NCBI RefSeq assembly: GCF_003865405.1
Contig: NZ_RQVQ01000014.1
Span: 1-64,000 of the forward strand
From: Paenimyroides tangerinum
Lineage (GTDB): Bacteria > Bacteroidota > Bacteroidia > Flavobacteriales > Flavobacteriaceae
Reading direction: 5' to 3'
DNA: 64,000 nucleotides
The translations under genes and the position numbers were made by a program. Shown here piece after piece: positions 38,837 through 46,546 of this stretch (position 1 is the stretch's first letter; every line of letters starts with the position of its first letter). The notes beneath the pieces were generated by a model that saw only the letters and a list, made by a program, of their open reading frames with translations, was not told the DNA's origin and did not search any database.

Positions 38837-39526
38837 TTATAAGATTTTTTTTAACTCATTTAATTTATTAATAGTTGTGAAACTTTGTAATTGATTTGTT
38901 CTGTATTCATCAAACCAAACTACTTGCATTCCAATATTTAATGCACCCTTAATATCTGCATCCAAATTATCACCAATCATTAAACTATGTTCTGGTTTAA
39001 CATTTGCAAGATTTAAAGCATATTTAAAAATTCGTGCATCTGGCTTTTTTGCACCCGCTAACTCTGAATTTGTAACTGTACAAAAATATTGATTTAGATT
39101 TGAATTCTTTAATTTTAGTTCTTGAACTTTATCTGGACCGTTTGTGATAATGTGCAATCGATATTTATCCTTTAAATAGTCTAAAATTTCGTAAGCACCT
39201 TCAAAAACATGATTGTAATTCGTTAAATTTTCAATAAATCGACTTGCAATCTCATTTATAGTTTCATCTGAAACCTGAAAATTAATTTGTTGAAAAGTAT
39301 CATTCAATCGAGCAAAACGTAAATATTCTGCAGTGATTTCTTTTTTTGCTAACAAATCCCAATAATAATCGTTTATAGGTTTGAAATGTTCCATGAAATT
39401 TGATGGAACATCTAAATTCAAATCATTAAAAACTTGATTGAAAGTCAATTCCGCATTTTTATCAAAATCGTAAATCGTATGATCTAAGTCAAAAAAAATA
39501 TCGGTAATATTTTTAAAATCTGTCAC
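38837..39526 (-). CDS. YjjG-family pyrimidine nucleotidase (HAD superfamily)
   Basis: The 229-residue haloacid-dehalogenase-type phosphatase has motif I FFDLDHTIYDFDKN, motif II in IITNGPDKVQ, motif III with the lysine in GAKKPDARIF and motif IV GDNLDADIKGALNIG. This fits the YjjG subgroup, which removes phosphate from noncanonical pyrimidine nucleotides; substrate choice is inferred from family. Its ATG shares one base with the stop of the previous gene (TAATG). Confidence 0.87.
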   Translation of the reverse strand: MTDFKNITDIFFDLDHTIYDFDKNAELTFNQVFNDLNLDVPSNFMEHFKPINDYYWDLLAKKEITAEYLRFARLNDTFQQINFQVSDETINEIASRFIENLTNYNHVFEGAYEILDYLKDKYRLHIITNGPDKVQELKLKNSNLNQYFCTVTNSELAGAKKPDARIFKYALNLANVKPEHSLMIGDNLDADIKGALNIGMQVVWFDEYRTNQLQSFTTINKLNELKKIL

Positions 39527-40011
39527 TATTTTCCTTTTACTATTACTGCATTATCGATGTGATAAATCCAATCTTCGATATCTTTATCGTTAAAACGGAA
39601 ATTACCCTCGATTGTAACATATTGATCGGTTTTTAACTTTGGAGTTGCTCCTTTAAATTTTAAGCCCATAATTGTTTCTGGACCAGCATTTCCACAGAAA
39701 AAACATTGTGCAAAAACATTTTTACTTAATGCATAAGTTTTATTATCAATAGGTACAATAAAACCTTTAGCAACAATTTTCTTTCCTTGTTTGGTTTTTA
39801 AATTTGCATTAATAACAGGAAACATCACCTCGCCATACGTTGGATCTTTTTTCTTTAAGAATGTAATATTTCCTAATTGTTTCCAAGTAACAGTATCTTT
39901 TTTCTGATAGAATTCAAAGTTTTCTTCTTTTGAATCGTGATGAAAAGTAGTAAAACTCATGAATAAAAATGAGCTAAACAAAAGAGAAGGTAAAATATAT
40001 TTTTTAAGCAT
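39526..40011 (-). CDS. Exported CFFCG-motif protein (DUF3299-like) of a metal ABC module
   Basis: The 161-residue product has a signal sequence or anchor (about 1-22) and a domain with FIVPIDNKTYALSKNVF and C103-F-F-C106-G-N-A-G-P-E. The CFFCG-AGP pattern resembles DUF3299 proteins, found next to FtsX permeases in zinc-regulated gene sets; that comparison is from memory. It overlaps the permease gene by 8 bases and touches the YjjG-like gene, so the three are coupled. A role in periplasmic metal handling is inferred. Confidence 0.65.
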   Translation of the reverse strand: MLKKYILPSLLFSSFLFMSFTTFHHDSKEENFEFYQKKDTVTWKQLGNITFLKKKDPTYGEVMFPVINANLKTKQGKKIVAKGFIVPIDNKTYALSKNVFAQCFFCGNAGPETIMGLKFKGATPKLKTDQYVTIEGNFRFNDKDIEDWIYHIDNAVIVKGK

Positions 40012-41290
40012 TTGCTAATGTTTTTGATATGTTTAAATAATAAGCTTTAATTGCAGGAATTAATGCTGCAAGAACCCCAACAAACAATGTGATTAGGAAC
40101 AAAATTCCTTCTTTGTCCCAGATAAATTGATACGGATTAAATGCCATTTTGAATTCAGCTTGTGATGAAAGTGATATAAAATACAATGCGATTCTTCCAA
40201 AAATCATTCCGAAAACAAAACCAGTAATACAAAGTAACAAACTTTCTATTAACACTAATTTCAAAAGTTGAAAACGTGTTGCTCCATTAACGCGTAATAA
40301 GGCAAACTCAAATTTTCGTTCTTTCAAGGTGTTGTATAATGCAACGAAAATACTGATTCCTGAAATCAACATGATTCCGTAAGCTAAATACTGTAATGCG
40401 GTTAAACCAACGCCAAACAATGAAAACAAACGATTGATTTCTATTGCTGGAGAAGCCGCTTGCATTTCTGTATTTTGTGGAATCATTCTTGGCCAAGTTA
40501 CAATTCCCATTTTATTTCTAAATTTAATTAGAACTGCAGTAATTTCTTTTCCTTCATACGAAACAATTTCAGAATGATCATGATCGCAATCTGCGGTATG
40601 TTCATGGTCGTGTTCATGATTATGAACTTCTCCATCTGCATGAACATGTTCTTCTTCGCCTTCGTGACTATGATCGTGATCGTGCATATTCCAAACCGAT
40701 TCAATATTTGATAAGATTACATTATCTAAAATTTTTCCAGTTTTTGATGCAATTCCAACAATGGTGTAAGGTTTATCTTCGTGAACTTCACCACCTTCTT
40801 CTGCATCACCGTGTGTTCCTAAAAACGTATCACCAACTTTTAATCCTAAATTCTGAGCGATTTCATATCCCACAACCACTTCAAAATCTTTTTGAAAAAC
40901 GTTTCCTTGTGCAACTTTTCCTCCATATTTTGAAATATATTCAGGAGTTGTACCGATGATTTTATATCCTTTGTAATTATCTCCGTAAGCTAATGGAATC
41001 GCAGAAGCAACAAACGGATTTTCCATCCAACGTTTCGCTTCTAAATAATTAATATTTCCTGGAGGTGCATCAATCTGATAAACTGAAGAAAGTACCAACT
41101 GCAACGGACTTCCTTTTGCTCCAAGAACCAAATCAATATCATCCATTGAAGAAGTAAACTGTTCTTCAAATTGTTTTTGAAGTAAAATTAAAACGGTTAT
41201 AATCGAAACGGATGCCGTTAAAAGCAAAACGCTTAAAACGGTATTTAGTGGTTTAAACCACATATTTTTCCAAGCTATTTTCCCAATCAT
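40004..41290 (-). CDS. FtsX-like ABC permease with histidine-rich periplasmic loop
   Basis: The 428-residue permease has one N-terminal membrane segment (about 18-38), a large periplasmic domain and three C-terminal segments (about 285-425), the MacB/FtsX topology. The periplasmic domain holds an insert at residues 203-239 with 13 histidines among 37 residues, plus Asp, Glu and one Cys. Such loops bind zinc or other divalent metals in transporters. It lies 1 base after the ATPase gene and overlaps the CFFCG gene, so these form one transport module. Confidence 0.85.
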   Translation of the reverse strand: MIGKIAWKNMWFKPLNTVLSVLLLTASVSIITVLILLQKQFEEQFTSSMDDIDLVLGAKGSPLQLVLSSVYQIDAPPGNINYLEAKRWMENPFVASAIPLAYGDNYKGYKIIGTTPEYISKYGGKVAQGNVFQKDFEVVVGYEIAQNLGLKVGDTFLGTHGDAEEGGEVHEDKPYTIVGIASKTGKILDNVILSNIESVWNMHDHDHSHEGEEEHVHADGEVHNHEHDHEHTADCDHDHSEIVSYEGKEITAVLIKFRNKMGIVTWPRMIPQNTEMQAASPAIEINRLFSLFGVGLTALQYLAYGIMLISGISIFVALYNTLKERKFEFALLRVNGATRFQLLKLVLIESLLLCITGFVFGMIFGRIALYFISLSSQAEFKMAFNPYQFIWDKEGILFLITLFVGVLAALIPAIKAYYLNISKTLANA

Positions 41291-41291
41291 A

Positions 41292-41918
41292 TTATAAGTT
41301 TATAGCGTTAGTAAATTTCGATTTCAAACGTTGGTCGTGTGTAACAATAATCAACGCAGCTTTGTGTTTACTTGCTAAATTAGCTAATAAATCAGCTACA
41401 ATTTGCGCATTATCATCATCCAAGCTAGAAGTTGGTTCATCGGCCAGAATCACTTTTGGATTATTGATTAAAGCTCGAGCAATATTTACACGTTGTTGTT
41501 GACCTATGCTTAATTGAGCAGGTAATTTATGAATTTGATTTTCTAAATCAAGTTGCGTCAAAAGTTGAATGGCTTTTTCTTTAGCTTTTTTACCTGTAGC
41601 CAGCCAAGAAGCTAAAATCACATTATCTAAAACAGATAAAGCTTCAACAAAATATGATTTTTGTAAAACCATCCCGATATTTTTTCCACGAAAAGCATCT
41701 AGCTTAGATGGCGATAGTTTTGAAATTTCAGTATCGTCAATTTGAATATTACCAGAAGTTGGCGTTAAAAGTCCGCCTAATAAATGTAGTAAAGTGGTTT
41801 TTCCTTTTCCTGAATTTCCGGTAATCAAAAGTGTGTTGCCAGATTCGCATTTCAAATCTGGAAACGAAAAATTTTGTTTACTGTTATAAGAAAACTGAAG
41901 ATTTTGAGTCGTAATCAT
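41292..41918 (-). CDS. ABC transporter ATP-binding protein (LolD/MacB type)
   Basis: From the ATG at 41918 (MITTQNLQFSYNSKQNFSF) the ATPase has 208 residues; a longer start at 41951 has no family support. Walker A is GNSGKGKTTLLHLLGG, the Q-loop is in MVLQKSYFVEALSVLDNV, the signature is LSIGQQQRVNIARAL and Walker B is VILADEPTSSLDD. It pairs with the adjacent FtsX permease. Its subgroup normally powers mechanotransmission or lipoprotein release rather than classical uptake, so the direction of any metal movement is open. Confidence 0.9.
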   Translation of the reverse strand: MITTQNLQFSYNSKQNFSFPDLKCESGNTLLITGNSGKGKTTLLHLLGGLLTPTSGNIQIDDTEISKLSPSKLDAFRGKNIGMVLQKSYFVEALSVLDNVILASWLATGKKAKEKAIQLLTQLDLENQIHKLPAQLSIGQQQRVNIARALINNPKVILADEPTSSLDDDNAQIVADLLANLASKHKAALIIVTHDQRLKSKFTNAINL

Positions 41919-41976
41919 TTCAAAAAGTTTGTTTCTAATAATAGCTTGCAATTTAAGAATTTAAATCCAAAATAAA

Positions 41977-42678
41977 TCATAAAATACCATCATCGGCAAA
42001 ACTAAAATATTCATGTTCAGTTACAATGATATGGTCTAATAATTTAATTTCCAATACATTTCCTGCATCGGCAATTTTACGTGTGATATTTTTATCGGCT
42101 TCACTAGGTTTTAATTGACCTGAAGGATGGTTGTGAACCAAAATAATTGCGGTAGCAAAATGTTCTAAAGCTTGTTTAAAAAGCAAACGAATATCGACCA
42201 AAGTAGCGGTCAATCCACCTTTTGAAAGTTGTATTTTTTGTATGATTTTATTGCTATTATTCAGAAGCAAAACCCAAAATTCTTCGTTTGGCAAATCACC
42301 AATTAATGGTTGCATATGTTCAAAAACATCTTTGCTTGATTTAATTTGCGTAAACTGTTTTGCTTCTTCTAAACGGCGGCGTTTACCTAATTCTAAAGCT
42401 GCGATAATGGTTATTGCTTTCGCTTCACCAATTCCTTTAAACTGAAGTAATTGTTGAATGGATTGTTTTCCAAGTTGATTTAAGTTATTTTCGTTTGAAG
42501 CTAAAATACGTTTGCATAAAGCAACAGCGGATTCATTTCTACTACCAGAACCAATTAAAATAGCCAAAAGTTCAGCATCGCTTAAAGCGATTTTTCCTTT
42601 AAGCATTAGCTTTTCTCTTGGTTTATCATCTTCCGACCAATGTTTAATCGAGAAATGTTTATCTTGATAATCATCCAT
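41977..42678 (-). CDS. radC: RadC-family JAB-domain protein
   Basis: The 233-residue protein has an N-terminal helix-hairpin-helix type region (LLQFKGIGEAKAITIIAALE) and a C-terminal JAB/MPN domain with the metal motif HNHPSGQLKPSEADKNIT and EHEYFSF. The family was named after a supposed DNA-repair role that was later withdrawn; the true function is uncertain. It lies upstream of the ABC module on the same strand, 58 bases before the ATPase start. Confidence 0.93.
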   Translation of the reverse strand: MDDYQDKHFSIKHWSEDDKPREKLMLKGKIALSDAELLAILIGSGSRNESAVALCKRILASNENNLNQLGKQSIQQLLQFKGIGEAKAITIIAALELGKRRRLEEAKQFTQIKSSKDVFEHMQPLIGDLPNEEFWVLLLNNSNKIIQKIQLSKGGLTATLVDIRLLFKQALEHFATAIILVHNHPSGQLKPSEADKNITRKIADAGNVLEIKLLDHIIVTEHEYFSFADDGIL

Positions 42679-42769
42679 ATTTCAACAACTTAGATAATAA
42701 AGTTACGAAATAGGTTTTGTTGTTCAATAATAAAATCAGTTTTTATTTAAATTTAAAATTACGAACAAA

Positions 42770-42793
42770 AAAGCGACCTGGATAAGTCGCTTT
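42770..42793 (-). terminator. Terminator after mpl
   Basis: AAAGCGAC / GTCGCTTT with an 8-base loop, followed on the minus strand by TTTTTTG (tail at 42767-42772). It lies 5 bases beyond the mpl stop. Confidence 0.8.
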
Positions 42794-42797
42794 ATGT

Positions 42798-44153
42798 TTA
42801 TGAAATAATAGTTTGAACTTCGTCAAAATCTAAACCTCCGTAATTTCCTGAACTCATTAATAAAAGAACAGATTCATTAAAGGTTTGCTCTTTTAAGAAA
42901 TTCTGAAATTCTGTTGGATTCGTATAAACAATTAAATCGTTTCTTTTGAAAGCTGATTCAATTTGTGTTTTAGAAATTTCTTCTAATTTTTTAATCGCAA
43001 CCGCATCTGGCGAATAGAAAACTACAGCAACATCAGCAGCATCTAAAGCACCTTCATATTGCGATAAGAATTCGGCATTTAAACTAGAATACGTATGTAA
43101 TTCTAAACATGCAATTAACTTCTTATTCGGATATTGTTTTTTAACCGCTTGCGTAGTTGCATTAACTTTACTTGGTGAATGCGCGAAATCTTTATAAGCA
43201 ACAGCCGAAGTTGTTTCTGCAATTTTTTCTAAACGTTTAGCCGCTCCTTTAAAACTTTGAATAGCTTCGTAGAAATCTTCTTCATCGATTCCCATGTTTT
43301 GGCAAATCCATTTTGCTCCGGCTAAATTATTTAAATTATGCGCTCCAAAAACTTCAATTGGCATTGGTCCATCTGGAGTTTCTAAATACGTAATTCCGTT
43401 TTCAATTGCATATTCAGGAGTTTCGTAAGGCATTTTACGAATTGGTTTTGTAGCATCTTCAACAATTTGTTTTACCGTTGCATCTTCTTCGTTATAAACT
43501 AAAATTCCACCATCGGTAATTTTATCAATAAAAATTTTAAACTGATCTACATAATTCTCAAACGTTGGAAACACATTGATATGATCCCAAGCGATTCCGC
43601 TAATTAAAGCAATATTTGGTTGGTACAAATGAAACTTCGGACGTAAATCTGTTGGAGAAGATAAATATTCATCACCTTCCAAAACAATAAAATCGTTATC
43701 TTCAGTTAAATGTACCATGGTTTTAAAACCTTCAAGTTGCGCACCAACTAAATAATCAACCGCACGATTGTGGTAATGCATTACGTGAAGCACCATAGAT
43801 GTAATGGTCGTTTTTCCGTGTGAACCACCAATAACTACGCGTGTTTTATTTTTTGAATGTTCGAAAATAAATTCGGGATATGAATAAATATGTAAACCTA
43901 ATTCTTGCGCTTTTAAAAGTTCGGGATTATCGGCTTTTGCGTGCATTCCAAGAATAACGGCATCGATATCTGAAGTTATTTTATCTGCAAACCAACCCAT
44001 TTGTTCAGGTAATAAACCTTCGTTTTGTAAACGGGTTTTCGAAGGTTCAAAAATAGCATCGTCACTTCCGGTAACTACATCACCTTTTTCATGTAAAGCT
44101 AATGCTAAATTGTGCATAGCGCTTCCGCCAATTGCTATAAAATGTACACGCAT
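42798..44153 (-). CDS. mpl: UDP-N-acetylmuramate:tripeptide ligase (murein recycling Mur ligase)
   Basis: The 451-residue Mur ligase starts MRVHFIAIGGSAMHNLALAL (Rossmann-type UDP binding), has the ATP loop VVIGGSHGKTTITSMVL and the central LEGDEYLSSPTDLRPKF, in which the EYLSS segment is typical of Mpl. Mpl joins recycled L-Ala-D-Glu-mDap tripeptide to UDP-MurNAc, which saves new synthesis. The gene ends in a terminator and is transcribed alone or with the upstream exported-protein gene. Confidence 0.88.
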   Translation of the reverse strand: MRVHFIAIGGSAMHNLALALHEKGDVVTGSDDAIFEPSKTRLQNEGLLPEQMGWFADKITSDIDAVILGMHAKADNPELLKAQELGLHIYSYPEFIFEHSKNKTRVVIGGSHGKTTITSMVLHVMHYHNRAVDYLVGAQLEGFKTMVHLTEDNDFIVLEGDEYLSSPTDLRPKFHLYQPNIALISGIAWDHINVFPTFENYVDQFKIFIDKITDGGILVYNEEDATVKQIVEDATKPIRKMPYETPEYAIENGITYLETPDGPMPIEVFGAHNLNNLAGAKWICQNMGIDEEDFYEAIQSFKGAAKRLEKIAETTSAVAYKDFAHSPSKVNATTQAVKKQYPNKKLIACLELHTYSSLNAEFLSQYEGALDAADVAVVFYSPDAVAIKKLEEISKTQIESAFKRNDLIVYTNPTEFQNFLKEQTFNESVLLLMSSGNYGGLDFDEVQTIIS

Positions 44154-44202
44154 TTGATTTCTTTTTTTAAACTAAAATAGTACGGTAAAACTACAATTTT
44201 TT

Positions 44203-46530
44203 TTATTTATAAATTCCAACATAATCTCTAAAATCACCACATTCTTTGATTACTTCTTGATAATATTTAGTATCGGAATAATTTTCTTTTAAGCTTTTAA
44301 AACTACTCCAATCTGAAAAAATTTTACTGGACTTCATTTTATTGAAACTTTTTAAATCCATATAATTCTTAGAGTAATAATTATTGCGCTCAATCTTAGC
44401 TAACATAAAAGTTGCTTTTGCACGTTGTTCATCATTTTCAGCAGCATTCAAAGCGATATTATAATATTTAAAAGCTTGATTGAAATCTAAAACTAAATTA
44501 CTATTAGCGTCATCAACATTCAAATTGCTCATAAAAAAATTATTATTAATTATTGAATTATAGTAAAAGGCTCTTGCATTTCCATAATAAGATGAATTAT
44601 AATACGCATTCCCTATTAACAATGCATTATTGAAAACTTCATGATTGTTATCAATATTCGTTTTCATTTCTTTCATTTTTATCAGCATAGTCAATGGCGA
44701 ATATTTAATTTTTTGATTCGCTCGATGGTCGCAATCACTACAATCTGAAATTCTTCCGTTAAACGGATTTCCATATAATTCAATTATTTTACTATCTGTG
44801 TTTTCGCTATCTACTGAAATATATCTTCTTGTACCATAATTAAAAACTCGGATTGGCATGGGTTTTATTTTTTGATAAAATTCAATTGCATCATCTAAAT
44901 TACCCGTATGAAATAAAAAGATAGCTTTACTTTCATACAAATCATTGATATTATACTTGTAAACATCAACAATAAACTTCTCAAAAGCTGTTTTATTTTT
45001 ACTTTCAAAAAGCTGAATGACTTTATCTAGATTTTTTTCTTGTAGAATGAAATTTCTATCCGAATAAAGTAGTTCCGACATCAAATCATTTTTTTGATTT
45101 TTATAAACAGCTGAAAGGTATTTTTTAATCCAAACTGTTGCGTAATCTATACGTAAAGTTCCGAAACTATTTTCATTTTCAGTATTCAGATAAAGCCAAT
45201 TTAAATCTTCTATCAATTCGCTTTCAGCAGATTTATCTATTTTTTCGATTTGAGAAATTTTATTAATTAACTGAAATAATCGTATTTGATTTTTGGCTAA
45301 CTGATTATCAGAGTTGATGTTTTTGGCTGCATCAGAAAATTGTTTTTCAGCATTTTTATAATTTCCTTGAAAAATATCAAGATAACCAACTGCCAAATTC
45401 CAAATTTCAGGATTATGAAGTAATTCTGGTTTTGAAGCAACTTCGGTTATCCATTTTAATTGCTTTTGATTTATCGTTGTCTTAATTTCTTTGTGATATT
45501 TTTTTAAAGAAGTTATTTCATTTTCTTGATAAATATTAATGTTACTTTCTTGAATGTTTACCCAACGGCTTAATAAAAAATCAATATGTTCACTTTGAGA
45601 ATCTAACTTATAAATTTCTTGCATTGCTCTAAACTCATCCGTATAATATCCATAAATTGCCCACATTGCTGCTTTAGTTTCTATAGAGTCTGCATTTTGT
45701 AATTGCTTTTGAAAAGTCGCCTCATCTTCAGGATGAAAAAAGTAAAGTGCGTTTTTTCTCAATTTAGGAGCTTCATCAAAAATTTTAGCGAATAATAAAT
45801 TTGATTTTTCAAAATTTCGTTGTCTATAATATACTCCAGCAACATATTCTAAAGCTTTATAATACAACAGGTTTTTAGGTTGTTTATTTGATGTTGTTTC
45901 GAAGAAATCGATAACATCATCAGAATTAGTCGAATAAAATTTAGCTTTTACGATTTGAAACCAAATACGATTTTTATAGAAATTGCTTCTGTTTTCTAAT
46001 TGATTGTAATATTTTTCGATTGTGGCAATCGTCTTTAAATCTATACCTACTTTTTCATTATTTTCATAATCCCAATAATAATCATATCGAACTGAAAATT
46101 TTTCTACTTCCTTAGCTATTTGCAGAAATTCTAAAAAATCTTTTGATTCTTGATTTTTCAGATTCAAATTGTATTTTGCACCTTTAATCGATTTTTTGTT
46201 AATCAATTTAGGAATATATTGAGCTGCAGAATCGTTTAGTAAATAATAAGCAATTGCTTCTTTAGATTCGGATTTCCCAATATAATTTGACCAATCTGAA
46301 ACAAAATCAGAATTAAATCTTTCAACGTTATCTAAATTTTCATAGCCATAAAACAAATTTTGAGGTGCATAAAACATGGATTGATAAGAATTATCTATAA
46401 CAACTTCTGGTGTGAACATAGATTGATAATCATAGCCAAACCAATCAATATAACCACACGCATAAACATATATTCCTAAACTAGAAATAAGCATAAAAAA
46501 CGTCAATCCTATTTTTTTTAAAAGCTTCAT
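44203..46530 (-). CDS. Large exported protein, paralogue A of a tandem pair
   Basis: A 775-residue product with an N-terminal hydrophobic signal (KIGLTFFMLISSLGIYVYACG). After it comes DWFGYDYQSMFTPEVVIDNS, then a helical, aromatic-rich body that reads like tetratricopeptide-type repeats (NARAFYYNSIINNN, YYNIALNAAENDEQRAKATFML). A conserved NPFNGRISDCSDCDH block near residue 590 contains three acidic and two cysteine positions shared with the next gene. Function unknown. The cysteine after VYA may be lipidated, but the lipobox is poor. It follows paralogue B by 16 bases. Confidence 0.78.
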   Translation of the reverse strand: MKLLKKIGLTFFMLISSLGIYVYACGYIDWFGYDYQSMFTPEVVIDNSYQSMFYAPQNLFYGYENLDNVERFNSDFVSDWSNYIGKSESKEAIAYYLLNDSAAQYIPKLINKKSIKGAKYNLNLKNQESKDFLEFLQIAKEVEKFSVRYDYYWDYENNEKVGIDLKTIATIEKYYNQLENRSNFYKNRIWFQIVKAKFYSTNSDDVIDFFETTSNKQPKNLLYYKALEYVAGVYYRQRNFEKSNLLFAKIFDEAPKLRKNALYFFHPEDEATFQKQLQNADSIETKAAMWAIYGYYTDEFRAMQEIYKLDSQSEHIDFLLSRWVNIQESNINIYQENEITSLKKYHKEIKTTINQKQLKWITEVASKPELLHNPEIWNLAVGYLDIFQGNYKNAEKQFSDAAKNINSDNQLAKNQIRLFQLINKISQIEKIDKSAESELIEDLNWLYLNTENENSFGTLRIDYATVWIKKYLSAVYKNQKNDLMSELLYSDRNFILQEKNLDKVIQLFESKNKTAFEKFIVDVYKYNINDLYESKAIFLFHTGNLDDAIEFYQKIKPMPIRVFNYGTRRYISVDSENTDSKIIELYGNPFNGRISDCSDCDHRANQKIKYSPLTMLIKMKEMKTNIDNNHEVFNNALLIGNAYYNSSYYGNARAFYYNSIINNNFFMSNLNVDDANSNLVLDFNQAFKYYNIALNAAENDEQRAKATFMLAKIERNNYYSKNYMDLKSFNKMKSSKIFSDWSSFKSLKENYSDTKYYQEVIKECGDFRDYVGIYK

Positions 46531-46546
46531 GTTTTAAACAAATAAA

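Noticed and set aside
40308-40959. Frames opposite or out of phase with the histidine-rich permease
   Set aside because: They mirror the repeated CAT/GAT codons of the His-Asp loop and have no independent features.
41977-42678. radC as a sign of a mobile element
   Set aside because: RadC-family genes do travel on elements, but here composition and neighbours are ordinary and no integrase, repeat or att-like site is near.
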